64,000 nucleotides of DNA from the NCBI RefSeq assembly GCF_019711655.1, contig NZ_JAIGNU010000001.1:1645501-1709500 (forward strand), in the 5' to 3' direction. Shown here one piece after another: positions 62,416 through 64,000 of the stretch. Below the pieces are notes generated by a model. That model was not told the origin of the DNA and searched no databases. It saw only the letters and a list, made by a program, of their open reading frames with translations. A program made the position numbers and the translations under genes. The stretch comes from Qipengyuania mesophila. GTDB lineage: Bacteria > Pseudomonadota > Alphaproteobacteria > Sphingomonadales > Sphingomonadaceae. Within the stretch, counting starts at the first letter, position 1. Each line of letters begins with the position of its first letter.

Positions 62416-63144
62416 GTGAAGGCGCGCGATAGCCGCCGGATGGAATTGCTTCTGGGCCCCGATCCGCGCACCGAGACGCTCCGCCGCCTCCAGGCGCTGC
62501 TGGTCCAGCGGTTCGGGCGGATCGAGCGCGCCGCCGACGCGTGGCGGCAGCCCGAATGGGCGCTAGTCCAGGGCGTGATCGGGGCGCAGACCAGGTCGGA
62601 AATCTCCAACCTCGCGACCGATCGGCTGCTCGAGCGCTGGGGCAGCTGGGAAAGCGTGGCCGAGGCCCCGCTCGACGAACTGCAGGCCGAGCTGGCGACG
62701 CAGACCTATCCCAATGTCGCCGGCGAGCGCCTCAAGGCCTGTCTGACGGACCTGATCGAGCGGCGCGGCAGCGTGGACCTGTCGCATCTCGAGAGGATGG
62801 AGACGCTGGAGGCGATGGAGTGGCTCGAACAGCTGCCCGGAGTGGGTCGCAAGATCGCCGCCGGGGTGATGAATGCGAGCACTCTGGACCGCCGCGCGGT
62901 GGTGCTCGACGGGCATCACCGGCGCATCCTCCAGCGCATGGGGCTGGTGCCGCCCAAGGCGAATACCGACCGCGCCTTCACGGCGATCATGCCCGCCATG
63001 CCGCCCGAATGGTCGGGCGCCGACTATGACGAGCACCACCTGCTGATGAAGCAGCTCGGCCGGACCTGGTGCCGCCCATCCGCGCCCGAATGTCCCGAGT
63101 GCCCGGCGCAGGCGCTGTGCGAAACCGGCCGTCGCCGCGCGTGA
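62416..63144 (+). CDS. Endonuclease III-like HhH-GPD DNA glycosylase
   Basis: A 242-residue iron-sulfur DNA glycosylase-type protein. The helix-hairpin-helix is EQLPGVGRKIAAGVMN, with the Lys at the lyase position. The general acid/base motif reads VVLDGHHRRIL, where classical EndoIII has VDTHVFR. The [4Fe-4S] ligands are arranged as in the family: CRPSAPECPECPAQALC (C-x6-C-x2-C-x5-C). The start may be GTG at 62416 or ATG at 62440; neither has a strong ribosome site. It is shifted from canonical Nth in the Asp region, so substrate preference may differ. Confidence 0.88.
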   Translation: MKARDSRRMELLLGPDPRTETLRRLQALLVQRFGRIERAADAWRQPEWALVQGVIGAQTRSEISNLATDRLLERWGSWESVAEAPLDELQAELATQTYPNVAGERLKACLTDLIERRGSVDLSHLERMETLEAMEWLEQLPGVGRKIAAGVMNASTLDRRAVVLDGHHRRILQRMGLVPPKANTDRAFTAIMPAMPPEWSGADYDEHHLLMKQLGRTWCRPSAPECPECPAQALCETGRRRA

Positions 63145-63181
63145 TTGCAGCGGCCACGCGCTTGCGCCACAAGGGCGGCCA

Positions 63182-64000
63182 ATGAAACGCATCGGCTCGA
63201 TCCTGCTGTGGTCCGCAATCGCGGCCGCCTTCATCGGACCGGGGACGGTCACCGCCGCAGCCAGCGCGGGCGCCGGCGTGGGCCCGGCGCTGCTCTGGGC
63301 CATCCTCTTCTCCGGCATCGCCACCTTCACGCTTCAGGAATTCGCCGGCCGGCTGGCGATAGGGACCGGCGACGATCTCGCGAGCGTGCTGCGCCGCCGC
63401 TATCCCGTTGGCTTCGCAAGGCTCGCCACGCTGCTGCTGGTCGGCGGGGCGATCCTGCTCGGCTGCGCGGCTTATGAGGCGGGGAACATCCTCGGCGGGG
63501 CGGCCGGAGCGATGCTGGCGATCGACCTGCCCAAACCCGCGGTGACACTGATCCTGGCGTTCGCCGCCGCGCTTCTGTTGCTCGCGGGATCGCCGCAGGG
63601 CGTCGCGCGGCTGATGGCGGTGTTCGTCGGCCTGATGGGCGCGGGCTTCCTCGCGGTGGCGATCTCGCTCGCGCCTGCCGTCGGACCGCTCGTCGCCGGG
63701 CTGGTGCCGACACCCGGCTTCGCCGACGATCCCGCCGCGCTGCTCGGCGTGCTCGCGCTGGTGGGGACCACGGTGGTGCCCTATAATTTCTTCCTCGGCG
63801 CGGCGCTCGCGCGTGGGCAGGGGTTAGGCGAAATGCGCTTCGGCCTCGCGATCTCGGTCGGGATCGGCGTGTTGATCACCGCCGCCATCCTCGTCGTCGG
63901 TACCGCGCTCGCGGGCGAGTTTTCCTTCGAGGCGCTGGGCGACACGCTCGCCGAACGGCTGGGCGGCTGGGCGCGGACCGGCTTTGGCGTCGGCCTGCTG
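63182..64000 (+). CDS. NRAMP-family divalent metal transporter (3' end cut off)
   Basis: The first 273 residues of an NRAMP-type membrane protein; the frame is open to the window edge. The first helix has AAAFIGPGTVTAAASAGAGV, where classic NRAMP has DPGN, so the metal-binding DPGN motif is replaced by GPGTVT. Then come ATFTLQEFAGRLAI and the later VGTTVVPYNFFLGAALARGQ (the helix 6 region, classic MPHN replaced by VPYN). This matches the NRAMP-related type more than MntH. Seven to eight spans are seen so far. ATG at 63182, 37 bases after the glycosylase gene. Confidence 0.82.
   Translation, partial: MKRIGSILLWSAIAAAFIGPGTVTAAASAGAGVGPALLWAILFSGIATFTLQEFAGRLAIGTGDDLASVLRRRYPVGFARLATLLLVGGAILLGCAAYEAGNILGGAAGAMLAIDLPKPAVTLILAFAAALLLLAGSPQGVARLMAVFVGLMGAGFLAVAISLAPAVGPLVAGLVPTPGFADDPAALLGVLALVGTTVVPYNFFLGAALARGQGLGEMRFGLAISVGIGVLITAAILVVGTALAGEFSFEALGDTLAERLGGWARTGFGVGLL

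Overview
The window is ordinary chromosomal DNA from a GC-rich alphaproteobacterium. Gene content, gene style and protein similarity as I recognise them point to Sphingomonadales, most likely Erythrobacteraceae (Erythrobacter/Qipengyuania/Altererythrobacter type). This rests on recalled family features, since no search could be run. I see 57 protein-coding genes (two cut by the window edges). I see no tRNA or rRNA gene, insertion sequence, prophage, CRISPR array or toxin-antitoxin island. Codon use is uniform; only one small membrane gene (22696-22929) looks AT-richer than its neighbours. Many long antisense open frames exist, but they are by-products of high GC.

Layout. 1-4036: 3' part of recQ, then an operon of an SPFH membrane protein, a ribbon-helix-helix regulator and two small membrane/secreted proteins behind a near-perfect 28-bp palindrome, then a beta-helix protein. 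4041-7106 (minus): exonuclease III, GTP cyclohydrolase II, GNAT acetyltransferase and Sel1-repeat protein, each start overlapping the previous stop by 4 bp. 7210-8646: alkaline phosphatase lipoprotein. 8647-9039: a gene-free spacer packed with hairpins. 9040-12948 (minus): PabB-PabC fusion, RNA pseudouridine synthase and ArfB, then ribosomal protein L33 and a LolA-like protein. 13059-20441: HerA-like ATPase, then (minus) an EF-hand protein with an OmpR-type two-component system, cupin and VOC proteins, and aminopeptidase P. 20600-25083: oligopeptidase B (apparently with an ATT start), small membrane protein, thioesterase, GGDEF protein. 25147-36131: alanine dehydrogenase, DUF389 protein, FtsK, a short ThiE-like protein, YggS, GlnD and an acyl-CoA ligase. 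36295-41441: lgt, a MidA-like methyltransferase, a DUF2147 protein, and an osmoprotectant-type ABC importer. 41490-50441: HWE-type kinase, leucine-degradation genes (isovaleryl-CoA dehydrogenase and methylcrotonyl-CoA carboxylase beta), a lipid-type acyltransferase, DUF1295 protein, TetR regulator and AI-2E family permease. 50446-64000: gyrB with an apparently leaderless promoter, PIG-L deacetylase, serine dehydratase, ZIP transporter, acyl-CoA ligase, two lipoproteins (one behind an EcfG-like stress promoter), MFS exporter, guaA, an endonuclease III-like glycosylase and the start of an NRAMP-family transporter.

No complete new gene system is evident. The most interesting signals are non-coding: two 71-bp hairpin repeats of one family (8701-8771 and 14602-14672) with paired base changes; a three-way-junction-like RNA fold next to a strong terminator (8825-8932); a deeply nested inverted-repeat structure between convergent genes (58580-58672); the ATT start of the oligopeptidase gene; the leaderless gyrB promoter; and the EcfG-type promoter at 61857.
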